Shown one piece after another: positions 14,996 to 27,341 of a stretch of 64,000 bases of DNA. The notes below the pieces were generated by a model that did not search any database, was not told the origin of the DNA, and worked only from the letters and a program-made list of their open reading frames with translations. A program made the position numbers and the translations under genes. This stretch comes from Nymphaea colorata (lineage: Eukaryota; Streptophyta; Magnoliopsida; Nymphaeales; Nymphaeaceae): the NCBI RefSeq assembly GCF_008831285.2, contig NC_045142.1, positions 5,959,501 to 6,023,500 of the forward strand, read 5' to 3'. Every line of letters starts with the position of its first letter. Position 1 is the first letter of the stretch.

Positions 14996-15440
14996 GAAGC
15001 AAATGAATTGTGTACTGCAAATTAACTTTTGGATGGAACATATTATGATTCACTAACTTAAGATGATTCAGCGTTTGACCAACAGTTACAGTTGTCTCTC
15101 TGAAATCTGGATCTGGTTCACTGGTATTATCAGCTTTCCCCCACCCACCACTTTGGTAGGTGCATTAAGGCTTTGTAGGTGGCAACAGCTCACCCTCATT
15201 GTTAGGTGAGATTCACCTGCATCCAGTCCCATGCGAGCCGGCTCGGATGAACCCAGCACCATCGATGAGGCGCAGCCAGGTCAAATAGACTTGTCACGGT
15301 GCACAAAGGCATTGGTTAAGATGGGTTCGCTCAATGTGGTTGGTGTGGTGTGGGCTTGAGCTTGCCAGTGGCATGACTAGCCTCACTACAGTTGATTTGG
15401 CAGTAGAGTTCAGTGAGCATAGTCAATTCCTTGGCAGCTT
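13501..15440. other. Intergenic, repeat fragments only
   Basis: A 155-codon plus-strand frame (13499-13966) matches no family, is interrupted by the recurring GTGTGGGC palindrome motif, and ends in poly-Lys from an A run. I do not treat it as a gene. (CA)n at about 14741-14763 and (CT)n(AT)n at about 14952-14994 are simple repeats. Confidence 0.5.
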
Positions 15441-16022
15441 GAGCTTTGCTGGTAGATGGTGGCTAGTGAACTCAGCTTGTTTGTTGGCAGATGTATGGCA
15501 TTTGCCCTAACAGCTGATTTAATGCTCCGAGAAGGGTGCATGATGTGTCAAATCCCCCTAGCGACACGGCACCCCTATGTCCGCTTCAGCGATCCTAGGT
15601 CCGCTTCGGCGATCCTAGGTGCGCTCCTTGTGGGCCAGGAAAGCGCTGTGTCTCGAGGCACTGGGTCATGCAGGAGGGCTTGACACATTGAGCACCCACC
15701 TCCCCTGAACGTTGCCCGCACTCGGCACGTGTCCGCTAATGAAATGCACCCACCTCCCCTGAAGTGAAATGTTCAGGTCATTAGACACCCCATTATTGTA
15801 TACACAATTAATGCATGTATGTGTCCATGATTGAGTGGTGGAGACAGAACTCTGTATGAGGGGCACTAATACTTGAAAATTGCAACATTTAAGGGACAGC
15901 CAACATGTAAATAAGTAGAAAGATATGAGGTGCTAAAATGAATGTGGGACTAGTGTGGGCAATTGCCCGCAGCAGCTCACATGTGCCTCGGCCACTGCCA
16001 TGATTGGAAAACCATTTTCAGG

Positions 16023-16083
16023 CCTTTCTAACATTGGATTGGCCATGCTAATCTTTTCTGTATCGTTCCAATTTTGTTAACGA
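16023..16083 (-). pseudogene. U6 snRNA-derived fragment, copy 1
   Basis: The reverse complement of 16041-16075 matches the conserved U6 snRNA core (TTGGAACGATACAGA ... AGATTAGCATGGCC) with a single mismatch over 35 bases, from memory of the plant U6 sequence. This includes the ACAGA box region that contacts the 5' splice site. The U6 5' stem-loop and 3' half are missing or unrecognisable and no upstream USE/TATA promoter is seen, so it is a non-functional fragment. Confidence 0.75.
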
Positions 16084-17214
16084 TAAACATTTTGAAATGA
16101 TACATTTTATTTTATAAAGAGGTTACAATCAACTGCTCCCAAATCCTTTTAGTTAAGGAGAAACTTAGCTCTTTTCCTCAATAATCAGTATCAATGGTTT
16201 ATCCATAATATATACATGTGTGACATTTTCCTTGATTAAACCATGGTTTCATGGTTAGTAGGATAATCAACTAAGGTTTTTGCATTCCCAACACAGGCCA
16301 ATAGCAACAACCATTTTGGCTTCTTTAGCCATTAGTATGTTTACCAAAAACTGGATTTAGAATCATATAAAATTTTTCACTTTTTACATTTTTTTTAACG
16401 GCAAGAGTGAACTTTGACTGCCAACGCTTACAAGGACAATGTCATGAGAGAGTTTAGGCAAGAAAAAGACAAAGTTAAGAATGGATCCAATGTCCTCAAT
16501 TTAACTTGATTTCTCCAAAGCCTATGATATAAAGTAATGTTCTCTCCACGATTAATTTGACAAGATATTTCATCTTGGGTTCAGAAAAGGTGCCTTCAAG
16601 GAAATATCAAAAATTACTTAGCATGTTTTTCGCATTTTTATCACATTTTTTGTGTAATTTTCATGTTATTTTTGTCTTAAAGCTTAAAACTTGAGTTATA
16701 ATTTATCTTATTTTTTATCATTAATAAAACATCTTTTGTATCGTTATCCACCCATTTTGCATGTTTTCTTATTAGTTTCTTATTTATTTAATTTTACCTC
16801 ATTTCAGAGGAAAACAACATCAATGAAAACTACAAAAGAAGAACCTCAACCATCAAAACCCAAGAATGATTAGACAAATACTTTTTATACTCAATGGCCT
16901 TCAGATTTCTATTATATATTTCTAGAAGAAATGAAGAGTTGTTGTTGAGTTCATACTGGCTGATGGGGGCATAACTATACACTCTCATTTGCTCTCTGAA
17001 GACATTTCACCTTGACCTCATTAGAAGTTTTTCAAAACCTTCTTTTTGCATTTTATGAAAGGTATTTTGGTCTTTACACATCCCTACACATGCACAAGAG
17101 TTCATATAACCAGCTTCAGGGAGGGATGGGTTTGGCGCTTCTTCCGCTAACCAGAAAACCAAAGGCATACTTTGATCCACCTTTGGAGAAAAACTTAATA
17201 TAACATCCCCAAGG

Positions 17215-17430
17215 GGGTTGGTGCAACGGTGAAGGCAGAGGCCGATAAGAGGCCGGTTTTTGTTTTGAATCCCTTTGACATCAATCCTCTCTATTGCAAA
17301 AAGGTGGTCATTGACGTGTGAGCTGAAGCACGGCGGAGCGACACCCCAAAGCATCGAAAGCAAACCCTATACCCTAGGGGAATAAGGGGTTAGGTGTGAG
17401 GGTTTTGGCCTTCTTATAGGTGGTGGGAAA
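17215..17430 (+). mobile_element. SINE-like element in duplication unit 1
   Basis: The head GGTTGGTGCAACGGT resembles the A box of plant tRNA-derived SINEs, and GTTTTGAATCCC about 40 bases later resembles a B box. About 150 further bases are shared with the copy at 18.84 kb and, in reverse orientation, partly with 25.4 and 38.05 kb. Confidence 0.5.
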
Positions 17431-17939
17431 ACATGCCAATTCCTCGAGAGCTGAACTCAGCTTGTTTGTTGGCAGATGTATATTGTATGGCATTTGCCCT
17501 AACGGCTGATTTAATGCTTCTGAGAAGGGTGCATGATGTGTCAAATCCCCTTATGCGCCATGGCGCCCCTAGGTCCTAGGAAAGCGCCATCTCTCGAGGC
17601 ACTATGTCATGCAGGAGGGCTTGACACATGAAGCACCTACCTCCCCTGAACGTTGACCGCGCTTGGTACGTGTCCGCCAATGAGACGCACCCACCACCCC
17701 TGAAGTGCAATGTTCAGGTCATCAGACACCCTCTATTGTATATACAATTAATGCATGTATATGCCCATGATTGAGTGGTGGAGACAGAACTATCTGTATG
17801 AGGGGCACTAATACTTGAAATTGCAACATTTAAGGGACAGCCAACATGTAAATAAGTAGAAAGATATGAGGTGCTGAAATGAAAATAAACAATTCATGTG
17901 GGACTAGTGTGGGCGATTGCCCACAGCAGCTCACATGTG

Positions 17940-18050
17940 CCTCAGCCAGTGTCATGATCGGAAAACCATTTTCAGGCCTTTCTAATATCGGATTGGCCGT
18001 GCTAATCTTTTCTGTATCCTTCCGATTATGCTGGATGTTTCCGAAACGAT
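17940..18050 (-). pseudogene. U6 snRNA-derived fragment, copy 2
   Basis: This is the counterpart of the fragment at 16.04 kb in the second duplication unit. The U6 core is more diverged (17995-18028), but the region equivalent to the U6 5' end is retained. Read on the minus strand, GTTTCGGAAACATCC aligns with the U6 5' stem-loop and still folds as a hairpin. The 3' half is barely alignable. It is a pseudogene; the retained 5' end suggests copy 1 lost about 15 bases after the duplication. Confidence 0.65.
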
Positions 18051-18837
18051 AAACATTCTGACATTATAATCCTTATAAGGAGGCTGCAACCAACTGCTCC
18101 CAAATCCTTTTAGTTAAGGAGAAACTTGGCTCTTTTCCTCAATAGTCAATATTAATGGTTTATCCATAATATATATACATGTGTGAAGTTGTTTTTGATT
18201 AATCCATGTTTTCATGGTTAATAGGGTAATCAACTAAGCTTTTTTGCATTACCAACACATGCCAATAGCCCCACAAAAAACAACAACCATTTTGGCTTCT
18301 TTAGCCATTAGTAAGTTTGCAAAAAACTGGATTTAGAAGCATGTAAGATTTTTCACTTTTTACATTTTTTTTTATTTGGCAAGAGTGAACTTTGGCTAAC
18401 AATGCCATGAGTGAGTTTAGGCAAGAAAAAGAGAAAGTTAGGATTGGATCCAATGTCCTGAATTTAACTTGATTTCTTCAAGGCTTATGAAATAAAGTTA
18501 TGTTCTCTCCACTATTAATTTTATAACATATTTCATCTTGGGTTCAGAAAAGAGGTGATATTTATGCTAAAAAAACAAAAAGGTGCCTTCAAGGAAACAT
18601 CAAAATTTACTTAGCATGTTTTGCTTTCTTAAGATATTTCACCTTGGCCTTATTGGAAGGTTTTCAAAGCTTTTTTTTTTTCCACTTTATAAAGGGTATT
18701 TTGGTCTTTACACATCCCTTCACATGCACAAAAGTGCATATAACCAGCTTCATGGAGGGATGTCTTTGGCGCTTCTTCGGCTAACCGAAAAACCAAAGGC
18801 ATACATTGATCCACCTTTGGAGAAATACTTAAATATA

Positions 18838-19070
18838 ACATCCTCAAGGGGTTTGGCGCAACGGTGGGGGTCGCGGCCGATAGACAGCTGGTTCTTGTTT
18901 TGAATCACCGTGACATCAACCTTGTATATTACAAAAAAGAGGTCATTTGACGTGCAAGCCGAAGCACAGCAGGGCAGCACCCCGAAACATCAAAAGTAGA
19001 CTTTGAACTTTAGGGCATAAGGGGTTAGGTAGAGGATTTCGGCCTTCTTTTAGGTGGTGGAAAACCATGC
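18838..19070 (+). mobile_element. SINE-like element in duplication unit 2
   Basis: Second copy of the 17.2-kb element, with a better A box (GTTTGGCGCAACGGT at about 18851-18865) and a B-like GTTTTGAATC (about 18897-18906). Its position follows from the tandem duplication. Confidence 0.5.
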
Positions 19071-19079
19071 TCACCTAAA

Positions 19080-19917
19080 ATTTCTTAAATATAAAAAGTT
19101 ACATTTTTTTAAACATGCTATGTTGGCTTTTTAGGAGGAAACCTTTCATCTAAGGGTGAGCTGTGTTAATCATTGTTGGTGAAACTTGTTAAGCATTGAA
19201 TTTTGTTCATAGTTCTTGGCTCTTTGTGTCACAATTCCGTCCTTGCCAAACCTTTTTTAACATTTTATGCATGACATTCAGAGCCATTTGAACTGCAATA
19301 TTTTCAACTTTGTCATTCTTATGACAATATATCTGAACCGTAGATCACCGTTGAGAATCTCAACATTTATAGTGTTGAATTCCAAGCAGATTGAGGGTTT
19401 GGACATGGAGGCCTTTTAGATTCACTCAGTCATCTAACTAGGGCTGGAAAAACGATGAGAAAAATGTGATGAACATTTATGTCATCTAGTATACTAGCTT
19501 TTTGTTTATTTTTTTCTCTCAATCATTCATTTGCATTAAATATATGACCCTGGTTAGATGGTTGGGTGATTATGAATAACTAGAGTTACCATTCACTTTC
19601 ATATATGAATTATGACTTTGGCTTGTCAAAGTCACCTAGCTATTTAACTAGAGCCATCTGATCTGATATGATGGACGGTTAAAAAAACAAGAAGAAGAAA
19701 ATGATAAGCATTTCGTCATCTACTATTGCTCCACATATTTTTCTCATGGTTTTTCTTTGAACCATCCATCCGACTTTGATTAGATGGTTGAATAGCCAAA
19801 GTCATCATTCACTTTATATATATATATATATATATATATTCTCACTATTTCTAACTTGAGTTGATTAATTGGATCCGGCTTGGCAATGCCATAAGCAAGC
19901 AAAATCTTAGCAACTTG

Positions 19918-19958
<41 letters not shown>

Positions 19959-22140
19959 AAATTTCAATCCCTTTGGCCAATATATTGTGCGGTCTGATAT
20001 ACAACTCAGAAGCCAAGAGTACATTTGCTCAGCCAGTCGTTCATCTCTCTCACGAGACATGTGATCTGTGATCCGTTGTTTTGACATGCACTCAAAATTG
20101 AATTCCAAGATTTGGATCACTAAAGACATCTGACCCGAAAGATCGTGCCTGTCCTTAACCAGACAGTTTTTGATCCACAGTCCCCACCATGCACCAGGCA
20201 GAGTTCATATAAGATTACCTTAATTTGAGATCTCGGATTCGAGTTCCTAACAAAATGATCTGTTCAATTTCAGATCCAACCTCGTCTCTTTTCCTACTCA
20301 TGTCTTCAAGCAACCCTAATGAAGACCAACCCTAAATAAAGATGTTGGGTGGTATCTGACCCTTCATGGGTTGGGCTTGAGCTGGCTATTTGACATTTAG
20401 GCTGGCCCGATAAATTAAAAAAAAAAAGGAAACTTGTCAGGCCGGACTTGGCTTGACATATGTATTTCAAACCATCCACATTGCATTTATTCGCTTGTTA
20501 TAACAAGGCAGGCAGAGTTAATACTCTTTCAAATTAACCAATAATAGGATCAAAATTTTTTATTTCCAGGCTCATAATGTGGTCCAAAATTTTGAAAAAA
20601 TATGAGTTTTCTAGAAAAACAAAAAATAAAGATAAAAATGGCTAAACAAAAGTAGCGGTGGAGATCAACAGTTTACACTTGATTGATAAAATTCCTGAAT
20701 TTTGAATCCTTTTTGAGGTTCATGGGGAGGTGCCCACATGGAAATCCATGCAACGATGGGGTGGATCTTTCTGTCGTACAAAGCTAGAAAATTTTGGTTA
20801 AGGAGCTCTAGCAATTTAAATATTAAATTTGAAGAAGATTTTGGTGAATGGAAACATATGATGATTTAAAAATGGTGACCAAATGTATCTTGATCTGTAT
20901 ATATATGTGAATTTTGTAGTATAATGTGGATGGTGTGCACTTGTTTTTTCCTTATGGTTATGTGAAAAAGGCAGAGAAAGCTTCACATATTTGACCAATT
21001 TCATTGCGAAGTTAGGTCCATAGGTAGTGTCCCTCACAGTTTGAGTCATTGGTTTGGACAAAAACCTTTTAAAGAAAAACAACTAAATGTATGATGACAG
21101 CAATCTTTTGCTTTTCATATTTGAAAAAAAAAATGTCTTGTTCAATGCCTAAATGAAAAATAGGACTAAGTTGTTCTATAAGAGGTTGTTTGACGACGAT
21201 AATAGAATGTTACTACTCCATGTATCTATCCTAAAAATTGAAACAGTTTCATGGATGGATATATGGAATAGTGTAAATAACTATAAGGGATAGTTTGACA
21301 GCAGAGACATTTTGTAAGTGTCCCATGAATCTATCTTTAAAGATTGAAGCAGATTCATAAGCAATGTTTATAACAGATATATGAAACAACGCAAACAACA
21401 TGTAAGAAGTAATGTGGTAGCAAAAACACTTGATGAGTGTGTCATGAATCTATCCCAAAGATTACGACAGGTTTATGGAGCAATGATTTTAGTTTTGAAT
21501 GAACCTGCATCAATTTTTTGAGATAGATTGATGAGACACTCACAAAGAGTCTCCAAAAAACCATTTATGAAAATACTAAAAATGTTCAACCTATAAGAGG
21601 GTTCTTAGGAAGTTTAGATAAAACCAACAAACAATAATTGAAACCTCATATTGGGATCTGTTCTCTAGTGCTTAAAATCAGTTAGAAGGCTTGGGAATAA
21701 AAAATAATATGGGTTCAAACCTCATTGATATATTATGGTGATATGTTTCATCTTTCTAATGACATTTTTTTTCCATTTTGACGATACGAACATCCATGAA
21801 GGTCTTGAAGCAGCTTTGGACCCCGAGGGCAAGGGAGAGAAGGGTGGTTTTGGTGCTTCTTTGGAGGTGACGCATGCCTGACCGGAAAACCAAAGGGATC
21901 CAACTTCTGAGAAGTAAGTAGAGATAAGAAGTTACATTTTTAAACATTTCATGTAGGCTTTTTAAAAGGAAACTTTTCACCTAGGGGTGAGATGTGTTAA
22001 TAATTGTGTTAAAAACTTTTTCAAGCCCTAAGCATTGAATTTTATGCCTAGTGCTTAGCTCTTGGTGTCACAAGTCCGTCTTCACCAAGCCGCATGCAAC
22101 CATTTCCGAGCCATTTGAACTTCGACATTCTTACGACCTA
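19080..22140. repeat. Third partial copy of the duplication tail (21770-22140)
   Basis: About 250 bases after unit 2 (19080-19330: TTACATTTTT...AAACATGC, GTGAGCTGTGTTAAT, CATTGAATTTT, GTGTCACAA-TCCGTC) recur diverged at about 21920-22110. Just before them, 21850-21900 matches the CTTCTT-GGCTAACC-GAAAACCAAAG part at 17.14 and 18.78 kb. So a truncated third copy lies about 2.9 kb downstream. Confidence 0.6.
21180..21500. repeat. Degenerate ~115-bp tandem repeat, three units
   Basis: A unit containing TTTGACAGC, GTGTC-CATGAATCTATC and ATTGAAACAG-TTCATGG repeats about three times with considerable divergence. A related single unit is visible near 55370-55440. Confidence 0.5.
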
Positions 22141-22179
22141 AGCATTCAATTTGTGCCTAATGCATTTTGAATAAGGTCT

Positions 22180-22212
<33 letters not shown>

Positions 22213-22379
22213 TCATTAAAAAATCATGCATTTTTTTAAAAAGAGCCCCTCTTATGAAGCCGATTCGACCACTATTCTCTAGAGTTGGGTTCCAACTTCC
22301 AGTTGAAGGGTCCTCTTCTTCTTCGAAACTGGTTATTTTGGTCAAAATTTATGAATACGCCCTTAAAAATATTAAAAAA

Positions 22380-23060
22380 GAGCCCCTCCTATGAATAGGG
22401 GCGGAGGTAGGGGGCCGGCAACGAAATTGTTATTGTATATAAAAATTTTTATTGTATATAAAAATTTTGAAAAAAAGTTTAGCCCCTATTAAAATTTCAC
22501 AACTATAGTTCAGCTCCTTAACGAAAAATTTCTGGCTCGGCTGCTGCCTATGAAGCCAAGATTTTAAAAGGAAAAAAGAAAAAAAAAAAAAAAACAGAAT
22601 ACCTTGGATGGTGCATAATTAAATTATCTTGATCTTTTTGGATGCCTTGAGCTTGACATTGCACCTTGCTTGCTGATAGATGAAGATGCCAATGATTATG
22701 GTGCATGGTAAAGAATCATTTTATCTCTCCATATCTCCATATAATATTACCGGAGACATGCCAACTTCCATTGCAAGTGCAAGGAGCAATTTAATACTAA
22801 TGGGCTGCTTCTTAGATATTTTCATTCAAAACAATCATCTAATGCACACGAATGCATATTATATTATAGGTTAATGCAATAATTATATGGTACAGGGCAG
22901 AGCTAGTAATTTTTAGCACATAGTCGAATTATAGTTTCAAAATTCTAACAAAGATTGAAATATAACTTTTCAAAATTTTTATATATGTCAAACAATTTTT
23001 TTTAAATTATATACATATATAGTTTTTGAAATTTTGAAGGGGACCCTGCCAGGCCCCCTT
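22380..23060. repeat. Dispersed GGGGCGGAG/GCCCC transposon debris
   Basis: Two stretches (22397-22560 and 22895-23065) carry the AGGGGCGGAGGTAGG or GGGCAGAGCTAG start and a GGCCCCCTTT-type end around AT-rich cores. Related pieces occur near 700, 10650, 13090, 37120 and 37905. This is probably non-autonomous transposon debris. Confidence 0.35.
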
Positions 23061-25384
23061 TAGTTGATATTCACAGATGACACTAAGCAATGTATTAAGT
23101 GGCAATTTCTGAAGCAACCACTATGATGCAATAATAGGAGGAAAAGTTGGTAGTATTAGTGGATAGTTGTTGGATGGTTAAAATTATCAATAGTACTATT
23201 AAATGCCAATAATTGTTGAATGGTTAAAATTTAAAGTTTGTCATTAAAAAATAAATAAATTATTGCTAAGATTACCACAACTGTCATCACATTGTAAAGT
23301 ATCACAAATGCGAATATAACGACTATAATACATTTTGTGACAAATTTTTAAGTACTAGCCATTCAACAGTAGGATTGAATTGTCATATACATATAAAAAA
23401 AAATTGAAATCAGTCGGCTAACTCTATGATTGAATGGCTTTTTTAAATTTTGTGATGCTAAAAAACATTGCAAAAGGTGCATTTTATGGTTATTGCCATC
23501 ACTTCATTACTTTGATGGTTTTTAGCATCACAAGATATTAGAAAAACAAAAAAAAAAAGCCATCCAAGCATAGGGATTACAAAAAAAAAGGACTTAAAAA
23601 ACTACAGCATCACCTTGACTACTCTCTCTCCTTCTCTTTTCATGGTCAGGTGCTCGTGAACCAAAGTTGATTATATCCATGCACAAAATCTCGTGCATGA
23701 TTATGGTTAATGACAAAAAGTACCATTTATTTAAAAAAAATAAAGTTTTTTGTAAGATAAATTTTTACAAAAAAAGTAAAATAACTATAAAGGACATTTT
23801 TTAAATTATAAAAACATCTCCTTTCTTTTCTTTTCTGTTACTGTGCTTTACACACACACGCTCATAACAGCACACACAACCTTTACTTGGACACGGAAAA
23901 TAATGGACTGCAGACGCTGCAATTTGTTTGTCCCTTGCACTGATGCAGATTAGAGGAGGGTGGAAATTTTGTCCAGATCATCATTGATAGTATCCTATCT
24001 CTTAGTTCCTTCGTACAACTAATTTCTCATCTCTCTTAGGAGACATGTGATACACGATCCATTGTCTTGACATGCACTCAAATTTGAATTGAAATATTTG
24101 GATTACTAAAGACATCTGACACGAAATCTCGTGTTTGTCCTTAACCAAACAGTTTTGGATCCACCGTCCCCACCATGCACCACTTTATTGGCTGAGTTCG
24201 TATATGATCACGAACGATTGGGAAGGCTAAGATTTCCCTGATTTAAGTTCATGGATTCGAGTTCTGCGGCTCAAATTCAATTTCAACCTAATCTTTCCAT
24301 TCAGGTTTCGAAGCAGTCCTGAACCCCGTGACAGGAGAAAATGGGAGTGGTTTTGACTTCCCATCGAATTGTCATTTCCATATTCATCGGATCCCTGACT
24401 CGAACTAAAAAAGTCGCGGAGCTGCACGATGGATCCGCATCCATAATAGGATCAAAATTTTTGATTTGCTGGCTCATAATTTATTCCAAAATTTTGAAAC
24501 AAACTATTAGTTTCTAGAACAACAAAATATTATAAATAACAGTGGTTCCTGAGATCAACAGGTTACACTTAATTGATAAAATTCCTGAATTCTGAATCCT
24601 TATTGAAGTTCATGGGGAGGCACCATGCATCGGATCTTATTCTTATCAATTTTGTATCGTAAAAGGGTAAAAATCGACTCCCACAGTACTTTTTTTCCTA
24701 ACGTAAATACGTTTTCTTCTTTCTTTAATGGAAATCGATGCACCGATGTGGTTGATCTTTCCACCTTGCAAAGTGGTAGAGCGAGAAATTTCTGGCCAAA
24801 GAGTTCTTGTAGTTTGAATTTTAAATTTGAAGGGGTGCCTATATATAAATTAGTAAAATGACAGTGAAGTATCAATATGAAAATGAGAGAATTTATATGA
24901 GCCGGTGTGGGCAAGTGCCCACATCAAACCAAACGTGCAGATAGCCTACACATCCCTTATCTAGTGCACATCTCCGAGAAAATATTTGTTTGGACAATAA
25001 GTCTAGAATCTAGCCACGTTAGCCTTTATTTTGCACGATATGAGAGAGAAAGAGCGTGTATATGTGCATTTGATCTGATCTTGTTCTGCGTCTCGCCATT
25101 GTTTTCAAATGGCAGTGAACCAAGGAGGAGATAAGCATAGGCTCTGTGTGGATGAAATGCCCGTAGAGACCCAAAACAAATTGCTTATTTTTATATTAAT
25201 ACTTGACGACAATTTTTCTTATTTATGTATTGGTGCTCTTTAAAAATTTATAACTAATGCCCTTTAACCAGAATTTTTTTGCTTTGCCCTCACAGTGCCA
25301 ACTGCAAATTAACGGCAGAAGTACTGTTGTGCTCTGCAATTAACATAATAAAGCATGGCTGAGCAAACTATAGGCAAAGGCATA

Positions 25385-25640
25385 TGAGTGGAGGAACTTG
25401 GTTAGACCGACAACCTGCCTTTTTAAGTAAAGGCCGAAGCCTTTTCCTTCCCCTTCCCCCCTCCTCTTAAAGTCTATGGCTGCTTGCTGTGTCTCGGGAT
25501 GATGCGTTTGCTATAATTCAACTTGCACATCGGTGTCCTCCACCACCATCCTCTTCCCTCTTTTGTAGCACAAGAGTTGAAGCTACCGAGAGTTTGAAAT
25601 GCTATCCATTACCCCAACCCTCTCAAGAATAAGACAGGAG
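25385..25640 (-). mobile_element. Diverged SINE-like copy
   Basis: On the plus strand AAGGCCGAAGCC, CTTGCACATCGGTGTCCTCCA and flanking blocks correspond to the reverse complement of the 17.2/18.8-kb SINE body and to the copy at 38.05 kb. The internal promoter boxes are poorly preserved. Confidence 0.4.
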
Positions 25641-25649
25641 GAGTGGTCA

Positions 25650-26746
25650 GCCGTCACTCTCTCCATGTCCTTGTGTTTTCTTCAATGTTCTATCCGTCTC
25701 GGTTGACTAATGCTCGGCACTGATGGATCAAGGTCTGGTTGCTGGATCGCATCTAAGACGGAGAAGAAGAAGAAGAAAGCAATAGTTTAGCGGAGGTCTG
25801 GTACCTACTACTGGTTTTTAGATGAATGACACTGATATATTAATATGTGTTTGTAGAGTTTTCTAAAAGTTTGGGGGGTCATGTGCCCACTCACCATTGG
25901 TCGAGCCACTTGTGGGCAGATGCCTACACCAGCTCCTCAAAGTTTCCTTATTTTTATTTTGACGTCTTCAAATTTTTGCTGTTTTTATACATGTGGTGCT
26001 AGTCTGTACGTTTTCAATATGAAGTGTAATCTCACTTTGCTCAATCATTTTCAAAATGCAATAAAGTTACCAGGATAATTCTGTTTTTCCTTTCCTCCCG
26101 CCTTATGGAAACACCCCCCGCATAGACCAACATGAAATGATTGAAAGAGCTTGTATATGTAAAATCTTAATCAGAAATGTGGCATGTGTAAACATTTACC
26201 AGATCAAAATCCCACACTTATATTTTGTATTCTGTAAGATACGTGCAGCCGAGGCATGTCTATCAGCACCGGAGAGGAAAATTTGCTGAATATTGGGTCC
26301 TTTTCTGATAACACCTATGAATATGAAAAAGCTACAACAGCAAATGTTCAGGACGACTTATGAAAACACAATGGAAAACATTTACGAAGGAAAAGAACAC
26401 GGTTAACCATTGCGGAGCTTCAAATCTTTAAACTTCATTAACTGCAATAACATGACATTATTCTCTATTCAGTAAGATTTCTTTCCCCAAAGTTTTACAC
26501 GTCGCTCTTCTTTATAGCAAATAAATACAAATCCTTTAGACAAAAGCTTATACAGGATAATGAATGATCAAATCAGATTCAGCAATATTGCTACAGAAGA
26601 TAAATATCAAACTGCGGAAGGTTGAGAAATAGAATCTCTCTAATAACCCATTATCTCATCTCATATTTGGTGCAACAAAAAATAATCCTGCCCATGGTTT
26701 TCTTGAAGGGAATCTGATGATGCAGTTCTCTCAAAAGCAAGTTCAA
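25650..26746. other. Intergenic and PGP1 3' flank
   Basis: Nothing coding is seen. The right part (about 26250-26746) is likely 3' untranslated region of the minus-strand PGP synthase gene, but its end cannot be fixed. Confidence 0.4.
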
Positions 26747-27285
26747 TTACTTCAGAAGTATTCTCCAGATACCCTTCATATACGCGACCAAGGATAATAG
26801 GGTGAGGCCGGATGACACATATAACAGAGCAACTCCACAAGTAGCTAATCCATTTGGACCACCCTGACTGCATGGCATAAGGCAGAAAAGTTGAAATCAG
26901 CATCGACTGTAAAAATGTGGTCATGTTGTTCTGCAAGGGAGTAACACAAATGCACATAGATGTGCTAGAAAGCAGCCTATAGCAAAGGATGAGCATTCCA
27001 ACAATCATATCTTCATGAAATACTTTTCCTTATCTCATTTTGCTAAAAACAACCAAGTTCTCTTGTTTCTTAAAAATATAAATATTGAACAGGTTACCTA
27101 TTAGCTGAAGTAATCTTTCGGCATCTTTTCCCTACTGTCAGTCCATTGAGCATAGGCCTTTGTTTCCATTTGGAAATAGATGGAGAGAAAAGGAGCACAA
27201 TAGACCAATAATACTATACAAAAGTCTCAAACTTTTATAATCCCATCAAAGATGTTTCAGAGGTAACTCTTCTTTGTAAAAACCT

Positions 27286-27341
<56 letters not shown>

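Larger units (their letters stand above)
15440..19075. repeat. ~2-kb tandem duplication (two diverged units)
   Basis: Unit 1 spans about 15440-17440 and unit 2 about 17450-19075. Both begin with CTCAGCTTGTTTGTTGGCAG and end after a SINE-like tail. The offset is about 2000 bases at the left end and about 1640 at the right, because unit 1 has about 350 extra bases near 16640-16980. Homologous minus-strand frames at 17007-17363 and 18650-18847 are conserved only as part of the DNA duplication. Each unit holds an antisense U6-like stretch, the GTGTGGGC palindrome motif and a SINE-like head. Confidence 0.8.
20000..24860. repeat. Dispersed duplicate segment (20.0-20.86 kb and 24.0-24.86 kb)
   Basis: Two ~0.85-kb stretches about 4 kb apart share the same order of blocks. 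These include GAGACATGTGAT, CTTGACATGCACTCAAA, GACATCTGAC-CGAAA, GTCCCCACCATGCACCA, ATAATAGGATCAAAATTTTT, GATAAAATTCCTGAATT and TTCATGGGGAGG. The 24-kb copy has about 90 extra bases near 24630-24720. No coding potential is conserved, and the element type is not recognised. Confidence 0.75.

Noticed and set aside
17007-18847. Two paralogous minus-strand frames (17007-17363, 18650-18847) as a conserved small gene pair
   Set aside because: Similarity extends over the whole ~2-kb duplication, not just the frames; the frames differ in length and match no family.
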